Part shown: positions 40,083 through 50,304 of the stretch, one piece after another
Layout of the letters: every line of letters begins with the position of its first letter
How positions within the stretch are numbered: position 1 is the stretch's first letter
From: Campylobacter hepaticus
Lineage (GTDB): Bacteria > Campylobacterota > Campylobacteria > Campylobacterales > Campylobacteraceae
NCBI RefSeq assembly: GCF_001687475.2
Contig: NZ_CP031611.1
Span: forward strand, 1,364,001-1,428,000
Reading direction: 5' to 3'
DNA: 64,000 bases
Position numbers and translations under genes: made by a program
Notes under the pieces: generated by a model
The model's input: only the letters and a program-made list of their open reading frames with translations
What the model was told of the DNA's origin: nothing
Databases searched by the model: none

Positions 40083-43000
40083 ATGCCAAAACGAACAGAT
40101 ATTAAAAATATTTTACTTATAGGAAGTGGTCCTATTGTTATAGGGCAAGCTTGTGAGTTTGATTATTCAGGTACTCAAGCGGTTAAAACTTTAAAAGAAT
40201 TAGGATATCGTGTAGTGCTTATTAATTCAAATCCAGCAACTATTATGACAGATCCTGAATTTGCTGATGCTACTTATATAGAACCTATTACAAAAGAAAG
40301 TATTTTAAGTATTATTAAAAAAGAAAAAATTGATGCTATTTTACCAACTATGGGTGGACAAGTAGCTTTAAATGTTGCTATGGAAGTTTATAAAAGCGGT
40401 TGTTTGGATAATGTGAAATTTTTAGGGGCAAATCCTGAGGCTATTAAAAAGGGTGAAGATCGTCAAATTTTTAAAGAATGTATGAAAAAAATTGGCATGG
40501 ATTTACCAAAATCTATGTATGCGTATAATTATGATGAAGCCTTAAAAGCAGTGGATGAAATTGGTTTTCCTTTAATGATTCGTGCTTCTTATACTTTAGG
40601 AGGTGCTGGAAGTGGTGTAGTATATAATATGGATGAATTTAAAGAGCTTGCTAATACTGCTTTATCTTTATCTCCTATTCACGAGATTTTAATTGAAGAA
40701 AGTTTGCTAGGTTGGAAAGAATATGAAATGGAGGTTATACGTGATAAAGCAGATAATTGTATTATTGTTTGTAGTATAGAAAATCTTGATCCTATGGGTA
40801 TTCATACGGGTGATAGTATTACAGTAGCTCCTGCTTTAACTTTAACAGACAAAGAATATCAAATTATGCGTAATGCATCTTTTGCTATCTTGCGTGAAAT
40901 TGGTGTAGATACAGGCGGGAGCAATGTACAATTTGCTATTAATCCAAAAAATGGTAGAATCATAGTTATAGAAATGAATCCAAGGGTTTCAAGATCAAGT
41001 GCTTTGGCAAGTAAGGCTACAGGTTATCCTATTGCAAAAGTAGCTACACTTTTAGCAGTGGGTTTTAGTTTAGATGAAATACAAAATGATATTACAGGGA
41101 CTCCTGCTAGTTTTGAACCTGTGATTGATTATATTGTTACTAAAATTCCTCGTTTTACTTTTGAAAAATTTCCAGGAGCTAATACTATTTTAGGTACTGC
41201 TATGAAAAGTGTAGGAGAAGTGATGGCTTTAGGACGTACTTTTAAAGAGAGTATACAAAAAGCTCTTTGTTCTTTAGAGCGTTCTTTAAGCGGTTTTGAT
41301 AGAATAAAATTTGAAGATAAAAATGATCTTATTTTTAATATTCGCAATCCCAGTGAAAAACGCTTGCTTTATATAGCACAAGCTTTTAGAGAGGGGTTTA
41401 GTGTAGAAGAACTTTATGAGCTCTGTAAAATAGATACTTGGTTTTTGGTTCAAATTAAAGAAATTGTTGATTTTGAAGAACAAATTGATATGGATATTTT
41501 AAGCAATAAAGCTCTTTTAAGAAAAGCAAAAACTATGGGTTTTTCAGATAAAATGATTGCCTTGCTTGTTAATTTAAAAGACAATTTAGAGCTTAGTCAA
41601 AATGATATTTATTATGCAAGAATGAAACAAAAAATTATAGCTGAATTTAGTGAGGTAGACACTTGTGCAGGAGAATTTGAAGCTTTAACCCCTTATTTTT
41701 ATTCTAGTATAAATGTAAGCGAGTTAACCCAGAGTAAACATGAAACTAAGGACAAAAAAGAAAAAAAAGTGATGATTATAGGTGGAGGACCAAACCGTAT
41801 AGGACAAGGTATAGAATTTGATTATGCTTGTGTACATGCTTGCTTTGCTCTTAAGGATATGGGTATTAAAACTATTATGTATAATTGTAATCCTGAAACA
41901 GTTTCTACTGATTATGATACAAGTGATGTTTTGTATTTTGAACCTATAGATTTTGAACATTTAAGAGCTGTGATTGAGCGTGAAAAACCTGATGGGGTGA
42001 TTGTTCATTTTGGTGGGCAAACCCCTTTAAAATTTGCTAAGCGTTTAAGTGCTTTTGGAGCTAAGATTATAGGTACAAGTGCAAGGGTGATTGATATGGC
42101 AGAAGATAGGAAAAAATTTGCTGAATTTATCACAACATTAGGCATTAATCAGCCAAAAAATTCTACTGCAACAAGTGTAGAAGAAGCAATACTTAAAGCA
42201 AGTGATATAGGTTATCCTGTCTTGGTGCGTCCAAGTTATGTTTTAGGTGGGCGTGCTATGCGTGTGGTTAATAATGAGCTTGAACTTAGGTTTTATATGC
42301 AAGAAGCTGTTGATGTTAGCGATAAAAGTCCTGTATTAATAGATCAATTTTTAGATAATGCTACAGAAATTGATGTGGATGCTATAAGTGATGGTAAAGA
42401 TGTTTATGTAGCAGGAATTATGGAGCATATACAAGAAGCTGGAATCCATTCAGGTGATAGCGCTTGTTCTTTACCTCCTTGTAATATTGATGATAAAATA
42501 CAAGAATTAATTACACAAAAAACTGCTGATATTGCTTTAAATTTAGGTGTAATAGGACTTTTAAATATACAATTTGCTTTATATGATAATGAGCTTTATA
42601 TGATAGAGGTTAATCCTAGGGCAAGTAGAACTGTACCTTTTGTAAGTAAAGCTACAGGTATTCCTTTGGCAAAAGTTGCAACACGTGTGATGTGGCAAGG
42701 CAATTTAAAAGAAGCTTTAAAATTTTACGATACTTTTAAAATAGTAAATTTTGATCATAAAATTTTGCGTCCTAAAATTTCAAAATACATTAGTGTGAAA
42801 GAAGCAGTTTTTCCTTTTTCAAAACTTAGTGGTAGTTATTTAGAATTAGGTCCTGAGATGCGTTCAACTGGTGAAATTATGGGAATAAGTAAGGATTTTG
42901 CAAATTCTTATGCTAAAAGTCAAATTGCATCTTTTAATCATTTGCCTGAAAAAGGTGTGGTATTTATTTCTTTAAGAGAAAAAGATAAAAAATATGCTAA

Positions 43001-43355
43001 AAAGCTTGCTAATGAATATTTTAAACTAGGTTTTAAATTTATGGCAACTAGTGGAACCCGTAAGGAAATTATAGAGAGTGGTTTTGAGTGTGAATTGGTG
43101 CATAAAATTTCAGAAGGACGTCCAAATGTTGAAGATAGGCTTAAAAATGGAGAAATTCAATTAGTGATTAATACAAGCGATAGTCATAGTTTTAAAGGCG
43201 ATACAAAAAAAATTCGTGAAAATATTATACGTTTTAAAATCCCTTATTTTACCAATTTGCGTTCAGCTTTAGCAGGTGCAAAATCAATTAAAGCCATACA
43301 AGGTAAAAATTATTTGGAGGTAAAAAGCTTACAAGAATGGCTTAAATCTGATTAA
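40083..43355 (+). CDS. carB: Carbamoyl-phosphate synthase large subunit
   Basis: The 1090-residue enzyme has two homologous halves, each with a pre-ATP-grasp domain and an ATP-grasp domain. The halves start at [20 protein letters not shown] (about 11-30) and at [20 protein letters not shown] (about 565-584). A methylglyoxal-synthase-like allosteric domain ends the protein (about 945-1080). It makes carbamoyl phosphate for arginine and pyrimidines. carA is not adjacent, as in C. jejuni. Confidence 0.97.
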   Translation: MPKRTDIKNILLIGSGPIVIGQACEFDYSGTQAVKTLKELGYRVVLINSNPATIMTDPEFADATYIEPITKESILSIIKKEKIDAILPTMGGQVALNVAMEVYKSGCLDNVKFLGANPEAIKKGEDRQIFKECMKKIGMDLPKSMYAYNYDEALKAVDEIGFPLMIRASYTLGGAGSGVVYNMDEFKELANTALSLSPIHEILIEESLLGWKEYEMEVIRDKADNCIIVCSIENLDPMGIHTGDSITVAPALTLTDKEYQIMRNASFAILREIGVDTGGSNVQFAINPKNGRIIVIEMNPRVSRSSALASKATGYPIAKVATLLAVGFSLDEIQNDITGTPASFEPVIDYIVTKIPRFTFEKFPGANTILGTAMKSVGEVMALGRTFKESIQKALCSLERSLSGFDRIKFEDKNDLIFNIRNPSEKRLLYIAQAFREGFSVEELYELCKIDTWFLVQIKEIVDFEEQIDMDILSNKALLRKAKTMGFSDKMIALLVNLKDNLELSQNDIYYARMKQKIIAEFSEVDTCAGEFEALTPYFYSSINVSELTQSKHETKDKKEKKVMIIGGGPNRIGQGIEFDYACVHACFALKDMGIKTIMYNCNPETVSTDYDTSDVLYFEPIDFEHLRAVIEREKPDGVIVHFGGQTPLKFAKRLSAFGAKIIGTSARVIDMAEDRKKFAEFITTLGINQPKNSTATSVEEAILKASDIGYPVLVRPSYVLGGRAMRVVNNELELRFYMQEAVDVSDKSPVLIDQFLDNATEIDVDAISDGKDVYVAGIMEHIQEAGIHSGDSACSLPPCNIDDKIQELITQKTADIALNLGVIGLLNIQFALYDNELYMIEVNPRASRTVPFVSKATGIPLAKVATRVMWQGNLKEALKFYDTFKIVNFDHKILRPKISKYISVKEAVFPFSKLSGSYLELGPEMRSTGEIMGISKDFANSYAKSQIASFNHLPEKGVVFISLREKDKKYAKKLANEYFKLGFKFMATSGTRKEIIESGFECELVHKISEGRPNVEDRLKNGEIQLVINTSDSHSFKGDTKKIRENIIRFKIPYFTNLRSALAGAKSIKAIQGKNYLEVKSLQEWLKSD

Positions 43356-43504
43356 AAATTAAATATTTAAAGACTATATAAAGATTATATTATGTAAACT
43401 TTGATAAATTATTAATATTTAAAGAATATATTAAATCTAGATTTTATAAGTTTCTAGTATTTTTTAAAATAAATTAATGATAAATAAAATTACTCTCTAA
43501 ATGG

Positions 43505-43510
43505 TATAAT
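43505..43510 (+). promoter_or_regulatory. Extended -10 promoter upstream of the small ORFs and the YrdC-like gene
   Basis: TGGTATAAT is a good extended -10. Transcription from here would cover both small ORFs and then the gene at 43743. Confidence 0.45.
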
Positions 43511-43544
43511 ATTTTTTATAATTATTAATTTGATAGGATTTATA

Positions 43545-43613
43545 ATGAAAGTTTATAAAGATATAATTTTCAAAGAAAAAATATATCAAAAATTATTTTT
43601 TATAACAAAGTAA
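43545..43613 (+). CDS. Very small hypothetical ORF (22 residues)
   Basis: The ORF begins MKVYKDIIFKEK and ends ITK. An AGGA lies about 8 bases before the ATG, and a good -10 lies 35 bases upstream. No family is recognised. It may be a leader peptide, a gene remnant or chance. Confidence 0.25.
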   Translation: MKVYKDIIFKEKIYQKLFFITK

Positions 43614-43620
43614 GAGTAAA

Positions 43621-43743
43621 ATGGATTATTCTTTAAATAGTTTTAAAAAATTAAAATATAAAAATGTATTAGATTGTACTAGAAATATGCAATATTATTT
43701 TAAGTATACTCTTTTGAAAAAAACGGACTTGCTGGTTTTTTAA
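43621..43743 (+). CDS. Small hypothetical ORF (40 residues)
   Basis: The ORF begins MDYSLNSFKKLKYKN and ends DLLVF. It is lysine- and tyrosine-rich with no membrane segment. Its TAA shares a base with the next ATG (TAATG at 43741-43745), a coupling arrangement typical of real operon neighbours. The ribosome binding site is weak (AAGTAAGAG). It may be a translated leader or a remnant. Confidence 0.25.
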   Translation: MDYSLNSFKKLKYKNVLDCTRNMQYYFKYTLLKKTDLLVF

Positions 43744-44165
43744 TGATTTATTTAGCGCAAACAGATACTACAGTAGGATTTTTAAGTAAAAATTTAGAAG
43801 AAATTAATGCTTTAAAAGGCAGGGCTAAAGATCAGCCTTGTTTAATTACTTGTGCAAAATTTTGTGAGTTGAAAAATTTTACAAGAATTCCAAATAAATT
43901 TAAAAATTTAATACGCCGTTCTAAAAAAACAACTTTTATTTATCCAAATAACCAAGCTATTCGTATAGTTAAAGAATGTAAACACGCGCAATTTTTAGAA
44001 ATAAATGGTTATTTTTATTCAAGTTCTGCAAATAAGCATGGACAAAAATTTGATGAGGTTTGGGCTAGAAGTATAGCAGATATAGTGATTGATGAGAGTT
44101 TTTTTGAAAACATCCCATCAAAAATAATCAAACTCAATCGTAAAAGATTTAAAAAGCTTCGTTAG
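43743..44165 (+). CDS. Short YrdC/Sua5-like protein
   Basis: The 140-residue protein opens with the YrdC-family pattern TDTTVGFLS (about 7-15) and ALKGRAKDQP (about 24-33), and later has SSSANKHGQ (about 91-99). Complete YrdC domains are about 180-200 residues, so this version is reduced. Sua5/YrdC enzymes make threonylcarbamoyl-AMP for t6A tRNA modification. It may be a divergent relative rather than the main enzyme. C. jejuni Cj0280 is the positional counterpart. Its 3' end overlaps tal tail to tail by 4 bases. Confidence 0.7.
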   Translation: MIYLAQTDTTVGFLSKNLEEINALKGRAKDQPCLITCAKFCELKNFTRIPNKFKNLIRRSKKTTFIYPNNQAIRIVKECKHAQFLEINGYFYSSSANKHGQKFDEVWARSIADIVIDESFFENIPSKIIKLNRKRFKKLR

Positions 44166-45130
44166 CTTAAAGCTTGTAAAATTTCTTCAAAAGCTATACA
44201 AAATTGTTCTAAGCCATCTTTTAATAATACGCTATGGGCTCTTTCTCTTTCATCTTGTAAAATGATGCGGTTAAGTTCTGTATAAATTTCAAAATTCATT
44301 AAAGGTTTTTTAAATTCAAATTCTGTGTTAAATGCTTGTATAGCATCAAGTGGAGCAGTATTTACGCTATTTTCAAAAAGAAGTTCTTTGATATAATAAT
44401 CTTTTGCTAATTTTTCTTCTTTAACCCCTGTGCTTGCAAATAAAGCACGAATATTTGCTTCATTTTTGCATACAATATTATTATAGAGTAAATTAGCATT
44501 TAAAATTCCTATGCGGTTTTCTTCTGTAGCTTTAGCATTTAAAAATTTATCAAAGCGACTTACAAAGATACTAATAACACCTTGTGGATCTTTTCTTTTA
44601 TTGATATTCTTTTTTCTAAATTCTATTAAACCTGAATTTAAAACTTCAAAACATTTTTGACTTTGTTCTAGTGAAAAAATTAAAGTAGCATTGACACTAA
44701 TACCATTTTTCATTAATTCATACATAACTTCATAAGATGCATGGGTTGCTGGTATTTTTATCATAACATTTTCTTTTGCTATACGGGTATATAGTCTTTT
44801 TGCTTCGCCTAAGCTTGATAAGGTATTATCATGAAGTCGTGGATCAATTTCAATGCTTATAAAACCATCATTACCTTGATAAAATAAAGGAGCAAGTTTG
44901 TCAGCGGCTTTTTGAATGTCACAAATTGCTAATTCTTCGTAAATTTCTTTTGCTTTTTTACCTTTTAATTTAAGGATTTTATCTTTATAAATAGGAGAAT
45001 TTAAAATGGCATTTTTAAAAATAGCAGGATTTGATGTAGCACCATTAATACCATGAGACAATAAATTTAAAAATTCATTATCTAAAAAACTATTTTCTAT
45101 AAAATCACACCAAAGAGAAAATTTTTTCAT
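44162..45130 (-). CDS. tal: Transaldolase
   Basis: The 322-residue pentose-phosphate enzyme begins KKFSLWCDFIENSFLD. It has the motif GATSNPAIFKNAI (about 29-41) and the catalytic-lysine region ENVMIKIPATHASYE (about 118-132). It is the last gene of the long minus-strand group and sits 1 base after serB. Confidence 0.93.
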   Translation of the reverse strand: MKKFSLWCDFIENSFLDNEFLNLLSHGINGATSNPAIFKNAILNSPIYKDKILKLKGKKAKEIYEELAICDIQKAADKLAPLFYQGNDGFISIEIDPRLHDNTLSSLGEAKRLYTRIAKENVMIKIPATHASYEVMYELMKNGISVNATLIFSLEQSQKCFEVLNSGLIEFRKKNINKRKDPQGVISIFVSRFDKFLNAKATEENRIGILNANLLYNNIVCKNEANIRALFASTGVKEEKLAKDYYIKELLFENSVNTAPLDAIQAFNTEFEFKKPLMNFEIYTELNRIILQDERERAHSVLLKDGLEQFCIAFEEILQALS

Positions 45131-45131
45131 T

Positions 45132-45755
45132 TTATATTGCCTTTATTATTTCTTTTAAATTTTTTATATCTATGCAAATATCAGCTTTTGATCGTAAGAT
45201 TTCTTTAGCACAAAATGCAATTTTTAAACCACTTTCGTTAAACATTGCGATATCATTAGCCCCATCACCAACACACATGACTTCTTCGCTTTTTAAATTT
45301 AAAAAATTTTTTAGTCTTTGCAACATTAAACCTTTTGAATTAGAAAACATCATTTCTCCGCCAACTAATCCTGTTAATATTCCATTTTTATGATGTAAAT
45401 AGTTTGCAAAGCCTATTTTTATCCCAAGTTTTTGCATAGCAGGATTTATACCCTCATGAAAACCTCCGCTAAAAATAACAGTTTGTATGTTTTTAGAATG
45501 AAGATATTCAACAAGGCATTGAGCTCCTTGCATTAAGGGAAGTGCGGAGCTTATTTGTAAGACTTTTTCATAAGCCATACCTTTTAATAGACTTACTCTT
45601 TGTTGAAGACTTTCAAAAAAATCAAGTTCTCCATTCATAGCAAGGTGGGTGATTTTACTGATTTGTTGATCCTTGCTATATGCTGCGGCTAAAATATCAA
45701 TTGTTTCGCCATCCATTAAGGTGGAATCAAAGTCAAAAATGCAGAGTTTAATCAT
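45132..45755 (-). CDS. serB: Phosphoserine phosphatase
   Basis: The 207-residue HAD enzyme has the nucleophile motif DFDSTLMDGE (about 8-17), motif II VIFSGGF (about 93-99) and motif III CVGDGANDIAMF (about 161-172). It completes serine synthesis. Its ATG overlaps the cheW stop. Confidence 0.93.
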   Translation of the reverse strand: MIKLCIFDFDSTLMDGETIDILAAAYSKDQQISKITHLAMNGELDFFESLQQRVSLLKGMAYEKVLQISSALPLMQGAQCLVEYLHSKNIQTVIFSGGFHEGINPAMQKLGIKIGFANYLHHKNGILTGLVGGEMMFSNSKGLMLQRLKNFLNLKSEEVMCVGDGANDIAMFNESGLKIAFCAKEILRSKADICIDIKNLKEIIKAI

Positions 45756-46276
45756 TAAAATTCACGTTTAAGTAAAGCTTCTACCTTTAATATGGTAAGT
45801 ATATTATCATCCCTTTTACCTATGCCATAGATCATGCCTTTATCCTTAACTAAAGTTTCAGGCGGTGGATCGATTCTATTTCTATGAATTTTAATAGCTT
45901 CTGTTAGCCTGTCTATGACAAAACCAGCATTTCCTCCAACCCCTGTGCCATTGGCCTCTCCTCTTAAAACAATGTATCTTGTTTGAGGTGTCATTTTAGA
46001 ACTTCCCAAATGAAAGCGTTGGGCTAAATCAATAAGAGGCATAACATTACCACGCATATTAAAAACACCTAAAACATAATCAGGTACACTAGGGACTCTA
46101 GTATATTCAATAGGTTTGATGATTTCTTGTATGTTAAGAATAGGAATAGCGTATTCTTCATCCCCAACTACAAAACCTACAAGTTGGATGATATCATCTT
46201 CTTTTTGATCAATATCAGGACCAGTTATTTGAGCTTGTTGTTTTTGTAAAATTTGTTCTAATTTTTCATTACTCAT
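45755..46276 (-). CDS. cheW: Chemotaxis coupling protein CheW
   Basis: The 173-residue protein has a CheW domain (about 27-170) with the typical YAIPILNIQEIIKP and GVFNMRGNVMPLIDL segments. It links receptors to the histidine kinase. It is 4 bases downstream of cheA. Confidence 0.96.
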   Translation of the reverse strand: MSNEKLEQILQKQQAQITGPDIDQKEDDIIQLVGFVVGDEEYAIPILNIQEIIKPIEYTRVPSVPDYVLGVFNMRGNVMPLIDLAQRFHLGSSKMTPQTRYIVLRGEANGTGVGGNAGFVIDRLTEAIKIHRNRIDPPPETLVKDKGMIYGIGKRDDNILTILKVEALLKREF

Positions 46277-46280
46277 ATTC

Positions 46281-48584
46281 TTATCCTAGTTTCAAATTTT
46301 TTCTAACCACATTTTCCAGATATTCTGGAGAATAAGGTTTGGTAATGTATTCTGTCATACCTACTTCAACCCCTCTTAAACGATCTGTTTTACTTGTTCT
46401 AGAAGTTACTGCTATTAGTGGTAAACTGCGGTATTTAGAATATTTTCTAATTTCACCTGCTAAAGTATAGCCATCCATTCTTGGCATTTCAATGTCAATA
46501 AGCATTGCATCAATATCATGTTCACCTGATTTGATTATATTAAGAGCCTCAACTCCATTAGTTGCTTCGATTAAGCTCACTCCTAAAGGTTCTAAAGCTT
46601 TTTGCATAAGTGTTCTATCCATTTTAGAATCATCTACAATTAAAACTTTATAATCACTTGCTTGTTCTTTAGGTTTTTTTGCACTTGATTCTAATTGTGC
46701 TTTAATATCAACTTTGATTTCTTTAGCCATATCCATCATAGCACCTACATCAATAATAAGCGTTACTCTACCATCGCCACGTATTGTGGCTCCAGCTATG
46801 CCTTGAATATTTTGTAAATAATCTCCCATAGATTTTATTACAATTTCTTCTTGTCCAACAAGCGTATCTACAATGATACCTAGTTTACTTTCAGCTACCC
46901 CTATAACAACAACATAGGTTTGATCGCCACTTTCAAGTACTTGTTTTACGCCAAATACATCTGAAAGTCTTACAAGAGAAAGAACTTCATCTCTTAAGCG
47001 CAATACATTTTTACCTTCTATGGTATAAATATCATCAATTGGCACTCTAACCGTTTCAAGAACACTTGCAAGTGGAATAGCATAAAATTCTTCTTGTGTT
47101 CCAACAAGCAAGGATTGAATGATTGCTAAAGTAAGAGGAATTTTGAGTTTAAATGAGCTTCCTTTGTCTATTTCACTATCAATTTCTATAACTCCATTGA
47201 GTTTTTCGATATTGGTTTTAACAACATCCATACCCACACCTCGGCCTGAAACATTAGTGACTTTAGCTGCTGTTGAAAAGCCGGGTTTGAAAATTAAAGC
47301 AAAGGCTTCTTTATCTGTCATTTGATCTGCTTCTCTTTCTGTGATCAAATTTTTTTCTATAGCTTTTACTTTCAGAGCATTAGGATCAAGTCCTTTACCA
47401 TCATCTGTGATTTCAACAACAATATGATTACCTTCATTATAAGCTTTTAATTGAACTATACCTTTTTCAGGTTTGCCATTAGCAGCACGAGTTGCTGGAT
47501 CTTCAATACCATGATCGCATGAATTACGAATCATGTGCATAATAGGATCCCCAATTTCTTCTACAATAGATTTATCAAGTTCGGTTTCTTCACCAGTGAT
47601 TTCAAGTTCAATTTGTTTTCCAAGTTCGCGACTTAAGTCACGTACAACTCTTGGGAATTTGTTGAAAACTTTTGCAATAGGTTGCATTCTTGTTTTCATA
47701 ACAGCAAGTTGTACATCAGTAGTAATAATACTTAATTGACTTACAACTTGATTTAGTTCTTCAAGAAATTTTTCACCCTCATAGCGTTCTTCAACATCAT
47801 CATAAATTTTAAGTAAGCGGTTTTTACCTAAAACAAGCTCGCCAATGAGATTCATTAAGTGGTCTAGTCTTTTTACTTCTACACGTATGGTTTGATCCAT
47901 ACTGCTAGCATTATTGCTTCCTGAGGTAGGAACTTTTTTCTCGTTATTGTCTGCATTTTTAGTTGTATTTGGTTTAGGTGTTGTGTTTTTTGCAGTTTGT
48001 TTTTTTTGTGCACGGCGGGCTTGATCTTCAGCCTTTCTAACTTTTAAAAGTCTTTCTATCTCTGCTTCAACTTCAGAATCGCTTAATTGATTAACATCTA
48101 CATCAACTTGTTGAGGTGTTTCTTCTTTTGGACTTGGTGTGTCAACTTCTGAAGTAACAGTTTCATTTGAAGTATCTGTTGTGCTTGGAGATTCTCCTTC
48201 TGAAATTGCAGTAAGTCTTTGGCATATTGGTTCTATATCCATATCAATAGCACTATCATTACCATTATCACGAATACAATTAAGCAATGTTTTCATTCTA
48301 TCAATAGATTCTAAAACAACATCCATGATATCTGGAGTGATTTTTAATTCTCCATGTCTTGCTTTATTTAAAACATCTTCCATGTGATGCGTTAATTTTG
48401 TTAAAACATTGAAATTTAAAAAACTTGATGATCCTTTAACTGTATGAGCAACACGGAAAATTCTATTTAGTAATTCTAAATCTTCTGGATTGGATTCAAG
48501 TTCTACTAAGTCATGGTCGATTTGCTCAACAAGCTCAAAAGCTTCAACCAAAAAGTCTTCAAGTATTTCTTGCATATCTTCCAT
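46281..48584 (-). CDS. cheA: Chemotaxis histidine kinase CheA with C-terminal receiver (CheAY)
   Basis: The 767-residue protein has an N-terminal Hpt domain (phospho-His 47 in VAHTVKGSSSFL) and a Gln/Glu/Lys-rich linker (about 140-235). Dimerisation and HATPase domains (HMIRNSCDHGIED, GRGVGMDVV) and a CheW-like domain follow. The C-terminal receiver (about 645-767) has VDDSKMDRT and DIEMPRMDG. The CheA-receiver fusion is standard in Campylobacter and Helicobacter. The gene lies between cheV and cheW. Confidence 0.97.
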   Translation of the reverse strand: MEDMQEILEDFLVEAFELVEQIDHDLVELESNPEDLELLNRIFRVAHTVKGSSSFLNFNVLTKLTHHMEDVLNKARHGELKITPDIMDVVLESIDRMKTLLNCIRDNGNDSAIDMDIEPICQRLTAISEGESPSTTDTSNETVTSEVDTPSPKEETPQQVDVDVNQLSDSEVEAEIERLLKVRKAEDQARRAQKKQTAKNTTPKPNTTKNADNNEKKVPTSGSNNASSMDQTIRVEVKRLDHLMNLIGELVLGKNRLLKIYDDVEERYEGEKFLEELNQVVSQLSIITTDVQLAVMKTRMQPIAKVFNKFPRVVRDLSRELGKQIELEITGEETELDKSIVEEIGDPIMHMIRNSCDHGIEDPATRAANGKPEKGIVQLKAYNEGNHIVVEITDDGKGLDPNALKVKAIEKNLITEREADQMTDKEAFALIFKPGFSTAAKVTNVSGRGVGMDVVKTNIEKLNGVIEIDSEIDKGSSFKLKIPLTLAIIQSLLVGTQEEFYAIPLASVLETVRVPIDDIYTIEGKNVLRLRDEVLSLVRLSDVFGVKQVLESGDQTYVVVIGVAESKLGIIVDTLVGQEEIVIKSMGDYLQNIQGIAGATIRGDGRVTLIIDVGAMMDMAKEIKVDIKAQLESSAKKPKEQASDYKVLIVDDSKMDRTLMQKALEPLGVSLIEATNGVEALNIIKSGEHDIDAMLIDIEMPRMDGYTLAGEIRKYSKYRSLPLIAVTSRTSKTDRLRGVEVGMTEYITKPYSPEYLENVVRKNLKLG

Positions 48585-48587
48585 ATT

Positions 48588-49544
48588 TTACCCCTGTTCT
48601 TGAGATTGGTGTTTTTTTATAATTTTAGCAATTTCATGAAAGAAATCATTAGCATTAAATTTAACAAGATAACCTTCTCCACCAGCTTCTTGGACACCTT
48701 TTTCATTCATAAATTCGTTTGATAAAGATGAGTTAAAGACTATAGGAATGTCTTTAAATCTTGGATCTTCTTTAATGCGTGCAGCAAAATGAAAGCCATC
48801 CATTTGTGGCATTTCAACATCGCTTACTATAATTTTAAGTGTATTGTGGAAACTCTCACCATATACTTGATTGAGTTCTTCTAGTTTATTTAAGCCTTCT
48901 ACTCCGTCTTTAGCTTCAACGACTTGAAAGCCCATTTGTTGCATCATTTCTTTAATACGTTTTCTAGCAGTCATACTATCATCTAAGATAAGAGCAGTTC
49001 CACTAAATTTTTCTATTTTTCCAAAGTCAATATCTGTTTTTGGCGTATAAATTCCTAAGTCTTCAACAACGCTTTCAAGATCTAAAATCAGTAAAACTTC
49101 ATCATTTTCAATGCGTGTTACGCCTGTGATTTTTCCTTTGTCTAAGGCTCCTGATCCTGCAGAAAAAGTTGCTGGTTCTATATCTTTCCAGTTTATTCTA
49201 CGAATCCTTTTGGCTTCATGAACAATAAAACCAATAAGAATATTGCTAAATTCAGTAATGATTACTCTAGGTTTTAGCATGCTGCTTTCAGGCTCGGTAA
49301 TTTGCATCCATTTGGCTAGGTTTACTACCGGTATAACTACCCCACGAAGGTCGAAGATGCCTTCGATATAATCAGGTACGCCTGGAAGCTCTGTAAGATT
49401 TGGAATTTTTATAATTTCTTTTACTTTAGAAACATTGACACCATAAATGCCTTCATAGACTTTATCCTGCCCTTGTTTAAAGATACGGAAATCGACAAGT
49501 TCCATTTCATTTGAACCCGTTTTCACGATATTTTCATCAAACAT
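48588..49544 (-). CDS. cheV: Chemotaxis protein CheV (CheW domain plus receiver)
   Basis: The 318-residue protein has a CheW domain (about 15-165, with EGIFDLRGVVIPVVNLA) and a receiver (about 185-315, with LILDDSMTARKR and VSDVEMPQMDG). It couples receptors to CheA and may act as a phosphate sink. Its start overlaps the end of the metallophosphoesterase gene by 8 bases. Confidence 0.96.
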   Translation of the reverse strand: MFDENIVKTGSNEMELVDFRIFKQGQDKVYEGIYGVNVSKVKEIIKIPNLTELPGVPDYIEGIFDLRGVVIPVVNLAKWMQITEPESSMLKPRVIITEFSNILIGFIVHEAKRIRRINWKDIEPATFSAGSGALDKGKITGVTRIENDEVLLILDLESVVEDLGIYTPKTDIDFGKIEKFSGTALILDDSMTARKRIKEMMQQMGFQVVEAKDGVEGLNKLEELNQVYGESFHNTLKIIVSDVEMPQMDGFHFAARIKEDPRFKDIPIVFNSSLSNEFMNEKGVQEAGGEGYLVKFNANDFFHEIAKIIKKHQSQEQG

Positions 49545-50295
49545 TTTGACCCCTCAATTTCTGTTCTTGAAATTTGATTTCTTGATAATATTTTACTATA
49601 AAAAAACTTTTCTCATGTGCAAAACTAGCTAAGTTAAAATATTTGATATCTTTTTGATTTAAAATTACATTTTGATGGTAATGACCTTCGCATACCCAAA
49701 AGCCTAAATTTTCATATTTTTGGTATCTTTTTTTAGCTAAATTTTCAAAATCTTTTATTTTATAAAAAAGATTTTTTTGTTTTTGTTTGCTCATAATTTT
49801 GTTAGAAATAAAGTTGCGAGTTAAGATATTTAAAAAATTTAAAAATAAGAGTAAATAATGATTTCTAAGACTTTTGAGGCTAAATTGTAATAAAGGAGGT
49901 AAAAAAATATCTCCATGGGCTAAATTAATAAAAGTCTTAGGAGTATTAATATTACTACCTTTACTTGTATGCAAATAAATTTTTAGAGGTTGCTGTTCTA
50001 AGGTAAAAATTTTTACTTTTTTAAAGAAATAACTAAGATTAAAATCATGATTTCCTTCTAGATAAATGATTTCTATTTTTAAAGCTAATTCTTCAAGTAA
50101 AGCAATATAAGGTTTTGCAAATTCATGTGTGGCAGAAATTTCACCCACAAGTAAGTCAAAGATATCGCCCATTAATATAAGTTGTGGGGTGGAAATTTCT
50201 CCTTTTTTTAGGGCTTGTAAAAATTCCCAAAACCCTTTTCTTTGGTCGTTTTCGTGTGCATCAGCGATTAAAATCGCTCCATTTTGAAGTAAAAT
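49537..50295 (-). CDS. Metallophosphoesterase (LpxH-like), apparent non-ATG start
   Basis: The first in-frame ATG (50172) would delete the first metal-binding motif. Open frame continues upstream and encodes AILIADAHENDQRKGFWEF, then LQALKKGEISTPQLILMGDIFDLL. The DAH, GDIFD, GNHD and H-G-D motifs of calcineurin-type phosphoesterases are then complete. The frame is closed at 50305-50307 by the greA stop. No ATG, GTG or TTG lies in the available segment; an ATT at 50293-50295 sits 6 bases after AAGGA. The product would be about 252 residues. Closeness to lpxB suggests a UDP-diacylglucosamine hydrolase (LpxH) role, but this is unproven. C. jejuni Cj0286c is the counterpart. Confidence 0.75.
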   Translation of the reverse strand: MLLQNGAILIADAHENDQRKGFWEFLQALKKGEISTPQLILMGDIFDLLVGEISATHEFAKPYIALLEELALKIEIIYLEGNHDFNLSYFFKKVKIFTLEQQPLKIYLHTSKGSNINTPKTFINLAHGDIFLPPLLQFSLKSLRNHYLLLFLNFLNILTRNFISNKIMSKQKQKNLFYKIKDFENLAKKRYQKYENLGFWVCEGHYHQNVILNQKDIKYFNLASFAHEKSFFIVKYYQEIKFQEQKLRGQNV

Positions 50296-50304
50296 TTTTA
50301 ATCC

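Larger units (their letters stand above)
43356..43742. other. Intergenic region after carB with two tiny ORFs
   Basis: This 387-base AT-rich region has an extended -10-like TGGTATAAT (hexamer 43505-43510) followed by two short ORFs of 22 and 40 codons. They run into the YrdC-like gene. No RNA gene or strong terminator was recognised. Confidence 0.5.
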
